Shown piece after piece: positions 8,201 to 17,035 of a DNA stretch of 59,046 nt. Origin of the DNA: UBA6814 sp040753075. GTDB taxonomy: Bacteria; Desulfobacterota; Desulfovibrionia; Desulfovibrionales; Desulfovibrionaceae. Position 1 is the first letter of the stretch, and each line of letters begins with the position of its first letter. The notes beneath the pieces are model-generated. The model was given only the letters and a program-made list of their open reading frames with translations, did not search any database and had not been told where the DNA came from. The stretch lies in contig JBFMHA010000016.1 of NCBI GenBank assembly GCA_040753075.1, forward strand, positions 1 through 59,046, in the 5' to 3' direction. Both the position numbers and the translations under genes were made by a program.

Positions 8201-9486
8201 GGCGCGGCCTCGGGCAGCCCGTCCAGGAACGGGGCCAGGGCCGCGGCCGCGGCCCGGATGCCCGCGGCGTTCCAGTGGGTGTCGTCGGGCCAGTACGCGA
8301 ATTCGCCCCGGGGCAGGAGCCGTCCGGCCGCGGTGCGCAAGGCCGGAGTCAGGTCCAGGCAAGGCAGGTCCAGGTCCGCGCACAGTCCGGACAGGTAGGC
8401 CCACTGGGCATTGGGCAGGTCGCCGGTGGGCTGGTCCAGGAATGGAGCGTAGACCCGGTACTTTTCGGGGATGAACACCGCTGCGGCCAGGCGCGGCCGC
8501 ATGGCGGCAAGGATGTCCCGGAACTCCCCCGGATTGGGGTACGCGGGCCGGGCGGCCACCTCCGCGTAGCGCTTGAGGAAATGGATGGGCAGCCCTCCGG
8601 CCGAAGCGTCCAGCACCGGGTCGTCCCGGTCCCGGGCGCGGAGCCTGCCGACGAGCACTGTGCAGAGCTTGCCCAGGGGCATGAACCGGTAGAGGTTAAC
8701 GTAGCGCTTGAGCCACAGCCGCCAGGCCGGGGTGGCTGCCTTCGCGTCGCGCACCGGGCCGAAGTCGTTGCCCTCGAAGAAGAAGACCACGGCCTTGGCC
8801 GGGCTGTCCGGGTGCAACTGGAAAAACTCGTCGAGCCAGTGGCCGTAGTCGGCAAGGTCCCCGCCCACGGCTGCAACGTTGTAGACGTCGACGCCGTGCT
8901 CCAGCTTGAGGAATTCCGACAGGGTGTGCACCTGGTCCGTGGCGCTGGCCACCACGAAGGAGTCGCCCAGGAGCAGCCAGGGTTGGGCCGCGTAGTCCGC
9001 GTCGTTGCGCAGGCCCCGGGAGTCGGCGCTGAAGTGCACGGTGCGCGGCCCCACGCCCAGGTCGCGTCCCCGCATGGCCGCCAGGTCGCCGAAGGGCACG
9101 GTGAAGCTGACCCGGGCATTGGGCCGGAAGACCTGGTGCCCGTGCCGGAAATCGTAGGTGATGAGTTCGGCCAGGGGGGTGGAGCGCACGGCCTTGGCGT
9201 CCAGGCCCGCGGCCCAGACCAGGGCGGCCAGGAGCAGGGCCGCGGCCAGGGTCCCCAGGGACAGGGCCAGGGAGAGCCGGGGCCGGGGCAGGGCGAAGGC
9301 GGCCAGGCCGATGCCGAGCAGGGCCAGGACCTCGTTCTCGCCCACCAGGCCGAAGAGGAGCACCGCATGGCCCAGGGCCAGGGTCCCGGCCAGGCCGGCG
9401 AGGAGCCGCAGGGGAAGGGAGGCGCGTTGAGTCAGGGCAGTTGCTCCGGGGATGAGGTCCGGCCGGCCCGGGCAGGCCACCCCCAA
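8197..9486 (-). CDS. Membrane-anchored SGNH/AlgX-AlgJ-like protein
   Basis: Up to 429 aa and the first gene of the glycan operon. The N-terminal 80 or so residues hold two or three hydrophobic segments (LLAGLAGTLALGHAVLLFGL, VLALLGIGLAAFALP, LALSLGTLAAALLLAALVWA). The remainder looks like an SGNH hydrolase: a nucleophile-type GDS in WLLLGDSFVV, an FFEGNDFGP block, and a late DDTHWNAAG with the Asp-x-x-His dyad. This resembles AlgJ/AlgX-type O-acetyltransferases that decorate exported polysaccharides. The start is uncertain: TTG at 9486, GTG at 9480 or a codon just before the first hydrophobic segment. An O-acylation role is inferred. Confidence 0.72.
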   Translation of the reverse strand: MGVACPGRPDLIPGATALTQRASLPLRLLAGLAGTLALGHAVLLFGLVGENEVLALLGIGLAAFALPRPRLSLALSLGTLAAALLLAALVWAAGLDAKAVRSTPLAELITYDFRHGHQVFRPNARVSFTVPFGDLAAMRGRDLGVGPRTVHFSADSRGLRNDADYAAQPWLLLGDSFVVASATDQVHTLSEFLKLEHGVDVYNVAAVGGDLADYGHWLDEFFQLHPDSPAKAVVFFFEGNDFGPVRDAKAATPAWRLWLKRYVNLYRFMPLGKLCTVLVGRLRARDRDDPVLDASAGGLPIHFLKRYAEVAARPAYPNPGEFRDILAAMRPRLAAAVFIPEKYRVYAPFLDQPTGDLPNAQWAYLSGLCADLDLPCLDLTPALRTAAGRLLPRGEFAYWPDDTHWNAAGIRAAAAALAPFLDGLPEAAP

Positions 9487-9487
9487 C

Positions 9488-9510
9488 CATTTTGTTTATT
9501 GAAAAAAATG
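9488..9510. other. Short AT-rich inverted repeat
   Basis: CATTTT and AAAATG arms around an 11-base loop, between the HAD phosphatase stop and the glycan operon start. It stands out as AT-rich in GC-rich surroundings and may be part of a promoter or weak terminator. No clear -35/-10 pair could be assigned. Confidence 0.3.
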
Positions 9511-9558
9511 TCCAGCACCCATTGGCGGGCGCAGCGGGCCGCCAGCGCCCGCACCTTG

Positions 9559-10188
9559 CTAGCCAATCCGTTCGAGATAGCCGGCCAGCCCGGTCAGGTC
9601 CGGCATCCAGTCGTGCGGGGCCGGGAACTCGCCCACGCCCAGGAAGCGCGCGCCCACCCTGAGCGCGGCGTCCAGGTCCGTGCCGCTGTCCCCCACCATG
9701 AGCACCTCGTCAGCGGGCGCGCCGCACTCGGCCACGATGCGGGCCAGGTTCTCGGCCTTGGGCGTGGGCGAGCCGTAGATGGCCTTGAAGTGCCCGGTGA
9801 GGTCCATGTGGTCGAAGATGAAGGCCAGCTCCAGTTCCGGCGCGCCGGAGCACACGTAGAGCGGCCGGCCTCCCGGATTGGCCGCCAGGAACTCCCTCGC
9901 TCCGGGAATCATGGGAGCCTTGAGCAGGGCGTCCAGGCAGGCCGCGGTGAAGCGCTTGTCCAGGGTCTTGCTCTCCGCCTCGGTGATCTCCCGGCCCAGG
10001 CGCTTCCGGTAGAAATGGGCGAACTTGGCGTAGCGGCTCACCCCGCCGTTGGCCAGGTGGTAGGCCACGATGAACTCCACGGCCTCGGGCCCGTGCTCGG
10101 CGAAGAGCGAGGCGAAGGCGCGGGTCTTCACGTCCACGGAATCCAGGAGGACCCCGTCGCAGTCGAACACGATGACCTGGATGGGCAT
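9559..10188 (-). CDS. HAD-superfamily phosphatase (phosphoglycolate phosphatase-like)
   Basis: A 209-aa HAD hydrolase with a helical cap. Motif I is VIVFDCDGVLLDS at the N-terminus (nucleophile Asp plus acid/base Asp), motif II is the YVCSGAPELEL turn, motif III is the Lys in GSPTPKAENL, and motif IV is VLMVGDSGTDLDAAL. It would remove phosphate from a small metabolite; beta-phosphoglucomutase activity is not excluded. It sits 72 bases upstream of the glycan operon on the same strand, so a sugar phosphate substrate is plausible but unproven. Confidence 0.85.
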   Translation of the reverse strand: MPIQVIVFDCDGVLLDSVDVKTRAFASLFAEHGPEAVEFIVAYHLANGGVSRYAKFAHFYRKRLGREITEAESKTLDKRFTAACLDALLKAPMIPGAREFLAANPGGRPLYVCSGAPELELAFIFDHMDLTGHFKAIYGSPTPKAENLARIVAECGAPADEVLMVGDSGTDLDAALRVGARFLGVGEFPAPHDWMPDLTGLAGYLERIG

Positions 10189-10284
10189 GGCTAGAGGACT
10201 CCCGCCGACTCTTGCAAGTTATTATGTAAATGTATCACGTCGTCGCCTTTCTTGACGCCGGTCCGCGCCGGGAGGAAGGTCGCG

Positions 10285-11202
10285 TCACGCCGCCCCCAGG
10301 GCGTCCAGGAGGTTCTTCACCGCGTCGGTCTCCATCCTTGCCCGGCCCTCCCGGGCATAGGACCCGATGTGCGGGGTGAGGACGGCGGTATCCGCCCCGG
10401 CCAGAGGGCCGGCGTAGGGCTCCTGCCCGAAGCAGTCCACGGCGGCGCCGGACAGGCGGCCGCCCTGCAGGGCCCGGTAGAGGGCGTCCTCGTCCACCAG
10501 CCCGCCCCGGCCGCAGTTGATGAGCCAGGCCCCGGGCCGCATGGCGGCCAGTTCCGCCTCGCCCAGCACGAAGCCGCCGGACGCGGGCTTGGAGCAGTGC
10601 AGGGTCACGATGTCCGCCCAGGCCAGGAGCTCGGGCAGTTCCATGCATTTCGCATAGATGGGGCAGTCCGCGAAGGGCGCCACGTCGGAGTAGCCGATCT
10701 CGCAGCCCAGGCCGGCGAAGAGTTCGGCCGTGGCCCGTCCGATGCGGCCGAAGCCCACCACCCCCACCTTCTTGCCTGCGAGCAGGCTGCCCATGCGCTT
10801 CTTCCAGGTCCCGGCGCGCAGTTCGCGGTCCATGCGGGTCACCTGGCGCAGGAGGTCCAGGGCCAGGCCCACGGTGAGTTCGGCCACGGCCCGGGTGGGG
10901 CCCAGGGGCGTGTTCAGGACCTTGACGCCCCGGTTGCGGGCCGCGGCCTGGTCCACCGAGTCCATGCCCACCCCGCAGCGGGAAACGGCGCGCAGCCCGG
11001 GCAGGGCCGCGAACACCGCGGCGTCGTAGGTCTCGGTGCCGGCCACCACCCCGTCGCAGCCGGCGAGCAGGGCGATGGTCTCCTCGGGCTTCAGCTTGCG
11101 GCCGAGCGGGTTCAGCACGACCTCGGCCCCTGCGGCCTCCAGCAGGTCCAGGGGCTCGCGGCTGTATTCGGCAAAGGTGCTGGTGGTCACGGCGATGCGC
11201 AT
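10285..11202 (-). CDS. D-isomer-specific 2-hydroxyacid dehydrogenase (phosphoglycerate dehydrogenase-like)
   Basis: A 305-aa NAD-dependent dehydrogenase. The ATG at 11202 follows an AAGGAG ribosome-binding site. Family marks are SRCGVGMDSVDQAAARNRGV, the Rossmann glycine motif VGVVGFGRIGRATAELF, ADIVTLHCSKP, LINCGRGGLVDEDALYRAL with the substrate Arg region, the catalytic Glu around CFGQEPYAGPL, and the His in VLTPHIGSYA. It lacks the C-terminal ACT domain of classical SerA, so it is either a short phosphoglycerate dehydrogenase or an enzyme for another 2-hydroxyacid. It stands alone, 96 bases from its downstream neighbour. Confidence 0.88.
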   Translation of the reverse strand: MRIAVTTSTFAEYSREPLDLLEAAGAEVVLNPLGRKLKPEETIALLAGCDGVVAGTETYDAAVFAALPGLRAVSRCGVGMDSVDQAAARNRGVKVLNTPLGPTRAVAELTVGLALDLLRQVTRMDRELRAGTWKKRMGSLLAGKKVGVVGFGRIGRATAELFAGLGCEIGYSDVAPFADCPIYAKCMELPELLAWADIVTLHCSKPASGGFVLGEAELAAMRPGAWLINCGRGGLVDEDALYRALQGGRLSGAAVDCFGQEPYAGPLAGADTAVLTPHIGSYAREGRARMETDAVKNLLDALGAA

Positions 11203-11355
11203 GGAGTCTCCTTGCGGGGATGCCCGGCGGGAGGCGGGCCTGGCATGATTGCGTCCGCGAGGCCGGGAAGAACCACGTTTTTCCCCGGCCGACAAGCAGA
11301 AATATCGAGAGGGGGTTTTCCGCTCCGAGGGGAATAGCAGAGAACGGGGCCGGGC

Positions 11356-12246
11356 TCAAACCCGGGACGGGGCCAGGCGCTGCACGGCCTGGCCCATGAG
11401 GATGAGGCCCAGGCCCCAGTACGTGGACGGCAGGATGGTTTCGCCCACCAGGGCGTTGATGAGGAAAAGGGAGACCAGGGGCGAGAGGAAGATGAGGTTG
11501 GCCACCCGGGCGGCGCTCTCGGTGAGCTTGAGCGCGGTGAGCCACAGGGCGAAGGTCAGGCCCATCTCGAACACGCCCACGTAGGCCGCGCCGGCCAGAC
11601 CGCGCCAGTCCGGGACCCGCAGGCCCAGGGCCAGGTTGGCCGCCAGCACGAAGAGGGTCCCGAACAGGAAGTTCTGGAGCAGCCCGGCCACCGGGTCGCG
11701 GGCGTCGCGGGTGTTGAGGACCCAGTAGAGGGCCCAGATGACCGTGCTGCCCAGGGCCAGGCCCACGCCCAGGGGCGAGGCGAAGGAGAGGCCGGCCAGG
11801 TCGCCCCGGGTGGAGATGACCACCACCCCGGCGTAGCTCGTCAGCAGGGCCAGGAGGTCGGCGGCGCGGAGCTTCTGGCCGAGCAGGGGCGCGGCCAGCA
11901 GCGAGAGGGTCACGGCCCAGGTGTAGTTCAGGGGCTGGGCCTCCTGGGCCGGGAGCAGGTCGTAGGCCCAGAACAGGACGAGGTAGTAGAGGAAGGGGTT
12001 CAGGAATCCCAGCCGGGCCGCGGCCAGCCAGTCCCGTCGTCCCGCGGTGCGCAGCAGGGACAGCCTGCCCTGGGCCGCCAGGATCCCGGCCAGGGCCAGG
12101 CAGGAGGCCAGGGAGGAGTAGAGGAGCAGTTCCGGGGGGGTGAGGTGGCGCAGGGTGAGCTTGAAGGCCGAGGCCACGGTGGACCACAGGGCCACGGTGG
12201 CCAGGGCGCAGGCGTAGGCCTTGCCCTGGCGGGTCACTGGAGCCAT
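11356..12246 (-). CDS. EamA/DMT-superfamily transporter
   Basis: A 296-aa inner-membrane protein with about ten hydrophobic segments arranged as two five-helix EamA repeats, the drug/metabolite transporter layout. Recognisable pieces are a Pro/Leu-rich first loop, NPFLYYLVLFWAYDLLPAQE, the NYTWAVTLSLLAAPLLGQKL repeat end, and the second-repeat equivalent AARVANLIFLSPLVSLFLIN followed by GETI. Many family members export amino acids or metabolites; the substrate here is unknown. It is a single gene, separated by 153 bases from the dehydrogenase downstream and 88 bases from the LOG gene upstream. Confidence 0.88.
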   Translation of the reverse strand: MAPVTRQGKAYACALATVALWSTVASAFKLTLRHLTPPELLLYSSLASCLALAGILAAQGRLSLLRTAGRRDWLAAARLGFLNPFLYYLVLFWAYDLLPAQEAQPLNYTWAVTLSLLAAPLLGQKLRAADLLALLTSYAGVVVISTRGDLAGLSFASPLGVGLALGSTVIWALYWVLNTRDARDPVAGLLQNFLFGTLFVLAANLALGLRVPDWRGLAGAAYVGVFEMGLTFALWLTALKLTESAARVANLIFLSPLVSLFLINALVGETILPSTYWGLGLILMGQAVQRLAPSRV

Positions 12247-12334
12247 CCTCCGGAACGTCCCCGGGGCTTTCCAGGATGAAGGGCCGACCCGCGCGCGGAG
12301 GGAGGCGGCATGGGCTCGCGCTGACCGGCCGCGG

Positions 12335-12997
12335 TCAGATGACCACCCGCTGCCGGATGAACTCCACCGCCTCCTCCGGGGTGTCCACCAGGGCGAAGAG
12401 CGAGGTGTCGCGCTCGCCGGCGAAGCCGCGGGGGATCATGGTCTTCTCCATCCACTCCAGGAGGCCTGACCAGTAGTCGCGGGAGTAGAGCACCACCGGA
12501 AAGGGCTTGATGCGCCGGGTCTGGATGAGCACCAGGGCCTCGAACAGCTCGTCCATGGTGCCGATGCCGCCGGGCATGACCACGTAGGCCACGGCGTACT
12601 TCACGAACATCATCTTGCGCACGAAGAAGTAGCGGAAGTCGCAGCGCGTGGTCATGAAGCTGTTGGGGGCCTGCTCGAAGGGCAGATGGATGTGCAGCCC
12701 CACCGAATCGCCGCCCGCGTCGCGCGCGCCCTTGTTGCCGGCCTCCATGATGCCGGGACCGCCGCCGGTGATGACCTGGTAGCCGGTCTGCACCAGGAGC
12801 CGGGCCAGGCGCTCGGTCTCGGCGTACAGCGGGTCGCCGGGCTGCACGCGGGCCGAGCCGAAGATGGACACCCCGCGGGTGACGGGGTTCATGGTCTCGA
12901 ATCCGTCCACGAACTCGGCCATGATCTTGAAGAGCCGCCAGCTCTCCTGGGTGGAGAGGCTGTCGATGACGAACTGGCGGTTGTCTCGCATGGGCAT
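12335..12997 (-). CDS. LOG-family protein (TIGR00730 type)
   Basis: A 220-aa protein of the LOG family (cytokinin riboside 5'-monophosphate phosphoribohydrolase, often mislabelled lysine decarboxylase), which cleaves nucleoside monophosphates. The ATG at 12997 has an AGGAG site 7 bases upstream. Both signatures are present: GGGPGIMEAGNKGA and PGGIGTMDELFEALVLIQ, the latter holding the catalytic PGGxGTxxE. It is divergently transcribed from the beta-CASP gene, with about 130 bases between them that must hold both promoters. The physiological substrate in bacteria is uncertain. Confidence 0.88.
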   Translation of the reverse strand: MPMRDNRQFVIDSLSTQESWRLFKIMAEFVDGFETMNPVTRGVSIFGSARVQPGDPLYAETERLARLLVQTGYQVITGGGPGIMEAGNKGARDAGGDSVGLHIHLPFEQAPNSFMTTRCDFRYFFVRKMMFVKYAVAYVVMPGGIGTMDELFEALVLIQTRRIKPFPVVLYSRDYWSGLLEWMEKTMIPRGFAGERDTSLFALVDTPEEAVEFIRQRVVI

Positions 12998-13127
12998 GTC
13001 GTTCTCCTGTTCTTTACACGCTGCAGCCCGGTGCGTATTGTGGCGCGCCGTCCGGCAGGCCCGCGGTATCGCATTATCTGCGGCCGAAGGCAATCCGGGC
13101 GGCCACTTCACCCCCTTGCGAGGTTCC

Positions 13128-14735
13128 ATGAAAGTCACCTTCCTTGGCGCGGCCCAGACCGTCACCGGTTCCTGCTACGTGCTGGAGTGCTGCGGCCGGC
13201 GTTTCGCCGTGGACTGCGGCATGCACCAGGGCCATCCGGACATCGAGGCGCGCAACCGCGATACCAAGCTCTACCGGCCCGCGGACATCGACTTCTTCCT
13301 GATCACCCACGCCCACATGGACCATTCCGGGCTTCTGCCCAGCATGGTCAAGAACGGGTTCAAGGGGACCATCCACTGCACCCCGCCCACCCGGGACCTC
13401 CTGGAGATCATGCTCCTGGACAGCGCCAACATCCAGGAGATGGAGGCCGAGTGGAAGGGCGCCAAGCGCGCCCGGCGCGGCCTGAACGGCTACGAGGCCC
13501 TGTACACCACCCGCGACGCCGAGCGCACCATGGGCTTCTTCAAGACCGTGGAGTACAACGAGCCCTTCTCCCCGGCGGAGGGCGTCACCGTGACCTACAA
13601 GGACGCCGGCCACATCCTGGGCTCGGCCTTCATCGAAATGGTGGTGGAGGAGGACGGCCGCAGCTACACCATGCTCTTTTCCGGCGACCTGGGCCGGCCG
13701 GACCAGCTCATCGTGCGCGACCCGAGCATCGTCACCCGGGCCGACTACCTGTTCCTGGAGTCCACCTACGGCGACCGCAACCACAAGGACGAGTCCACCA
13801 GCCGCCGGGAACTTGCCGAGGCCATCGCCTACGCCTACAAGAACCGGGAGAAGGTCGTCATCCCGGCCTTCGCGGTGGAGCGGACCCAGGAGCTTCTCTA
13901 CTGCCTGCACCTGCTGGAGAAGGATGGCAAGCTGCCCGGGGACATGCCGGTGTACGTGGACAGCCCCCTGGCCATCCGGGCCACGGAGATCTTCCGGCGC
14001 AACACCCGGTACTTCGACGCCGACGCCCAGGCCATGCTGAGCCGGGGCGAGGACCCCCTGACCCTGAAGAACCTGCGCTACTCCCTGCGCCGGGAGGATA
14101 GCCAGGAGATCAACGCGGTGGACGGCCCGGCGATCGTCATCGCGGGAAGCGGCATGTGCAACGCCGGCCGCATCAAGCACCACCTGCGCCACAACATCTG
14201 GCGGCCCGGGGCCGCGGTGGTGTTCGTGGGCTTCCAGGCCAAGGGCACCCCCGGCCGCAAGATCGTGGACGGCGCCACCCACGTGCGCCTCCACGGCGAG
14301 GACGTCCTCATCAAGGCCCGGGTGTTCACCATCGGCGGCTTCTCGGGGCACGCCGGCCAGAGCCAGATACTGGACTGGCTCTCCCATTTCGCCAACCGGG
14401 AGATGCAGGTCTACCTGGTGCACGGCGAGAACAGCGCCCAGGAGACCCTGGCCGGGCTCATCCGGGAGAAGTACAACCTGGCGGTGCAGATTCCCTCCTA
14501 CCTTGAAGAATGCACCCTGGTGCCGGGCGAGGCCCCGGTGGTGGAGGTCTTCGAGGAGAAGGCGTTCCCCCGGGTGGACTGGGACTACCTGCTGGCCGAG
14601 ACCGACTTCAAGCTGGCCGAACTCAAGCGCCGGCTGGCCGAACTCAAGGCCAAGCCCTGGGTGGACCAGGTGGAGCTGCGCGACCGCCTGGCCGAGGTGA
14701 ACACCTCGCTGCTCAAGCTGGTGTCGCAGGTCTAG
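13128..14735 (+). CDS. Beta-CASP metallo-beta-lactamase RNA hydrolase
   Basis: A 535-aa MBL-fold protein of the RNA-processing beta-CASP branch (CPSF73/YsH1-like). The start is the ATG at 13128 opening MKVTFLGAAQTVTGSCYVL. Metal motifs are ITHAHMDHSGLLP (HxHxDH), the KDAGHILGSAF His, and FSGDLGR (Asp). Beta-CASP motifs follow: ESTYGDR, VDSPLAIRATEIF, IAGSGMCNAGRIKHHL and FSGHAGQSQI with the last His. The C-terminal 60 residues form a charged, probably coiled helix. Expected role is endo- or exonucleolytic RNA turnover. It is followed by a hairpin and then rsmD. Confidence 0.92.
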   Translation: MKVTFLGAAQTVTGSCYVLECCGRRFAVDCGMHQGHPDIEARNRDTKLYRPADIDFFLITHAHMDHSGLLPSMVKNGFKGTIHCTPPTRDLLEIMLLDSANIQEMEAEWKGAKRARRGLNGYEALYTTRDAERTMGFFKTVEYNEPFSPAEGVTVTYKDAGHILGSAFIEMVVEEDGRSYTMLFSGDLGRPDQLIVRDPSIVTRADYLFLESTYGDRNHKDESTSRRELAEAIAYAYKNREKVVIPAFAVERTQELLYCLHLLEKDGKLPGDMPVYVDSPLAIRATEIFRRNTRYFDADAQAMLSRGEDPLTLKNLRYSLRREDSQEINAVDGPAIVIAGSGMCNAGRIKHHLRHNIWRPGAAVVFVGFQAKGTPGRKIVDGATHVRLHGEDVLIKARVFTIGGFSGHAGQSQILDWLSHFANREMQVYLVHGENSAQETLAGLIREKYNLAVQIPSYLEECTLVPGEAPVVEVFEEKAFPRVDWDYLLAETDFKLAELKRRLAELKAKPWVDQVELRDRLAEVNTSLLKLVSQV

Positions 14736-14746
14736 TGTTGCATCCT

Positions 14747-14768
14747 CAAAATACCGTGAGGTATTTTG
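14747..14768 (+). terminator. AT-rich hairpin with GTGA loop after the beta-CASP gene
   Basis: A perfect 9-bp stem, CAAAATACC with GGTATTTTG, closed by a GTGA (GNRA) loop, 12 bases after the stop codon. It probably ends or stabilises the upstream transcript. Its core recurs near 38441 upstream of tadA. Confidence 0.55.
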
Positions 14769-14870
14769 TGGCGCCGCTCCCGGGATGCAGAGCGCGGCGC
14801 GGCGCGCCCGCATCGCGGGGACGGAGCGGCTCCCCTCGCGTGCCTGACGACGTTTTTGGGGACTGAATCC

Positions 14871-15440
14871 ATGCGCATCATTTCCGGACGCTACGGAGGC
14901 CGGGCCATCCGGTCGGTTTCGGGGCCGGGCTACCGCCCGGCCACGGGCAAGGTGCGCGGGGCGGTGTTCTCCATGCTGGAGGCTCGGGGCCTGGCGTGGC
15001 CCGGCGCGCGGGTGGCGGACCTGTTCGCGGGCAGCGGCAGCCTGGGCCTGGAGGCCCTGTCCCGGGGAGCGGCCTTCGCCCTGTTCGTGGAGTCCTCCCG
15101 GGCCGCGGCCGCGGCCATCTCGGCCACCCTGGCCGACTTCGGAGTCGGCCGGGCGGCGGCCGAGGTCCGGGCCGCGGACGTGTTCAAGGTACTGAAGAAC
15201 CGGCCGGCGCGGCCCTTTTCCGCGGTGTTCGTGGATCCGCCCTATGGCAAGGGATTTCTCCCGCCCGCCCTGGAGCAGATCATGGCCAACGGCTGGCTCG
15301 CCCCCGAGGGGCTCCTCCTGGCCGAGGTCGAGGCCGGGCTTGACCTGGACCCGGCCGGGACGCATCCCGGACTCGAACCCGCAACCGACCGGCTCTACGG
15401 CCAGACGAGGATCATCCTATGGACAAGACGCAACCCGTAA
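14871..15440 (+). CDS. rsmD: 16S rRNA (guanine-966-N2)-methyltransferase RsmD
   Basis: A 189-aa SAM-dependent methyltransferase for G966 of 16S rRNA. The ATG at 14871 opens MRIISGRYGGRAIRSV, the usual RsmD start, followed by the RPATGKVRGAVFSML substrate region (here YRPATGKVRGAVFSML). The SAM motif is VADLFAGSGSLGLEALSRGA and the catalytic NPPY-type tetrapeptide is DPPY in VDPPYGKGF. The 3' end overlaps coaD by 22 bases, reproducing the common rsmD-coaD pairing. Confidence 0.94.
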   Translation: MRIISGRYGGRAIRSVSGPGYRPATGKVRGAVFSMLEARGLAWPGARVADLFAGSGSLGLEALSRGAAFALFVESSRAAAAAISATLADFGVGRAAAEVRAADVFKVLKNRPARPFSAVFVDPPYGKGFLPPALEQIMANGWLAPEGLLLAEVEAGLDLDPAGTHPGLEPATDRLYGQTRIILWTRRNP

Positions 15441-15943
15441 CCGCCATCTATCCCGGCACGTTCGACCCCCTGACCATGGGCCACGTGAGCCTGGTCAAGC
15501 GTGGCCTGGGCGTGTTCGACCGGATCATCGTGGCGGTGGCGGTGCACACCCCCAAGAAGCCCCTGTTCACCATCGAGGAGCGGGTGGTCATGGCCGCCCA
15601 GGTCTTCGCCGACAATCCCCGGGTGGAGGTGGAGGCCTTCGAGGGCCTGCTGGTGGAGTACGCGGCCAGGCGCGGGGCCCGGGCCATCCTGCGCGGCCTG
15701 CGCGCGGTGTCGGACTTCGAGTTCGAGTTCCAGCTCGCGCTCATGAACCGCAAGCTCAAGCGCGAGATCCAGACCGTGTTCCTCATGACCGACTACAAGT
15801 GGCTGTACATCAGCTCCACCATCATCAAGGAGGCCGCCTCCCTGGGCGGCAACATCAAGGGCCTGGTGCCCGAGATCGTGGCGCCCCACCTCTACGCCAA
15901 GTATGCGGTGAAGCCGCAGCTGCAGGAGAAGAAGGGCGAGTGA
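15419..15943 (+). CDS. coaD: Phosphopantetheine adenylyltransferase
   Basis: Fourth step of coenzyme A synthesis: adenylates 4'-phosphopantetheine to dephospho-CoA. At 174 aa it is normal to slightly long. The nucleotidyltransferase signature is AIYPGTFDPLTMGHVSLV with a TxGH version of the HxGH motif, followed by RGLRAVSDFEFEFQLALMNR and the YISSTIIKEAASLGGNI segment equivalent to the SSSxVRE motif. It overlaps rsmD at the 5' end and miaA at the 3' end (GTGA), so the three genes are co-translated. Confidence 0.96.
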   Translation: MDKTQPVTAIYPGTFDPLTMGHVSLVKRGLGVFDRIIVAVAVHTPKKPLFTIEERVVMAAQVFADNPRVEVEAFEGLLVEYAARRGARAILRGLRAVSDFEFEFQLALMNRKLKREIQTVFLMTDYKWLYISSTIIKEAASLGGNIKGLVPEIVAPHLYAKYAVKPQLQEKKGE

Positions 15944-16863
15944 CCCTGCGCGCGCTCTGCGTGCCCGGCCCCACGGGCGCGGGCAAGACCGCCGCGGCCA
16001 TCGCCCTGGCCCGGGCCGTGGGCGGCGGGGTGGTGAACTTCGACTCCCGCCAGGTCTTCGCCGACTTTCCCGTCATCACGGCCCAACCCACGGCCGAAGA
16101 GCGCGCGGCCTGTCCGCACCTGCTCTACGGCTTCCTGCCCACGGCCGAGTCGCTCTCGGCCGGGGCCTATGCGGATCTGGCCCGGCAGGCCGTGGAGGAA
16201 ACCGCGGCCCGGGGCATGGTCCCCATCCTGGTGGGCGGCACGGGCTTCTACCTGCGCGCCCTGTTGGCCCCCCTCGCCCCCATTCCGCCCACGCCCGCGG
16301 CGATCCGCGCCGCGGTGCAGGCGCGCTGGGAGGAGCAGGGGACGGCCCTGCACGAGGCGCTGGCAAGGCTGGACCCGACCGCCGCGGCCCGCATCCATCC
16401 CCATGACCAACAACGGGTGACGCGGGCCCTGGAGGTGCTGGAGGCCACCGGCCGGACCCTGAGCGACTGGCACCGGGAGGGTGCGGTCGGGCCGGGCTGG
16501 GAGGTGCTCAAGCTGGGGGTGGCCCTGCCCGCGGCCGCGCTCCGGGAGCGGCTGGCGGCGCGCATCACGGTCATGCTCGCGGCCGGGGCCGTGGCCGAGG
16601 CCCGGGCCGCCCTGGTCCAGTGCCCGGACCGTACCGCCCCGGGCTGGTCCGGCATCGGCTGCGCCGAACTGGGCGCGCATCTGGCCGGGGAAATGGACCT
16701 GGATGCGGCCTGCGACCTCTGGCTGCGCAACACCAGGGCCTACGCCAAGCGCCAGATGACCTGGTTCCGCCGCGACGCGTCCATCCGCTGGTTCGAGCCC
16801 GGCCAGGAAGGAGCCATGATCCAGGCCGCCCGGGGTTTCCTGTCCGGGAACATGCCGGGCTGA
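15940..16863 (+). CDS. miaA: tRNA dimethylallyltransferase
   Basis: Transfers dimethylallyl from DMAPP to A37 of tRNAs that read codons starting with U. 307 aa from the GTG at 15940, which overlaps the coaD stop. Visible features are the P-loop GPTGAGKT, the FDSRQVFADFPVITAQPTAEE segment (first 20 residues FDSRQVFADFPVITAQPTAE; DSxQvY-like), PILVGGTGFYLRALL, DPTAAARIHPHDQQRVTRAL, and the C-terminal NTRAYAKRQMTWFRRD that is diagnostic for MiaA. The longer open frame upstream lies inside coaD and is discarded. Confidence 0.94.
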   Translation: MTLRALCVPGPTGAGKTAAAIALARAVGGGVVNFDSRQVFADFPVITAQPTAEERAACPHLLYGFLPTAESLSAGAYADLARQAVEETAARGMVPILVGGTGFYLRALLAPLAPIPPTPAAIRAAVQARWEEQGTALHEALARLDPTAAARIHPHDQQRVTRALEVLEATGRTLSDWHREGAVGPGWEVLKLGVALPAAALRERLAARITVMLAAGAVAEARAALVQCPDRTAPGWSGIGCAELGAHLAGEMDLDAACDLWLRNTRAYAKRQMTWFRRDASIRWFEPGQEGAMIQAARGFLSGNMPG

Positions 16864-17035
16864 TTCCGCCTGGGATGTCGGGTGGGTTTAGAGAAAGTCT
16901 TTAGTTTTTCTAGAGATGCCGGGCAGGGCCATCGGCCCGATCCTCCTGCCGAACCGTCCATAAATCTTCAAGATTTCATCGAGACTATCTGTAACCGGCT
17001 GAAGCGGCCTGGATTCGTCCGATCCCTCCGCAGGA

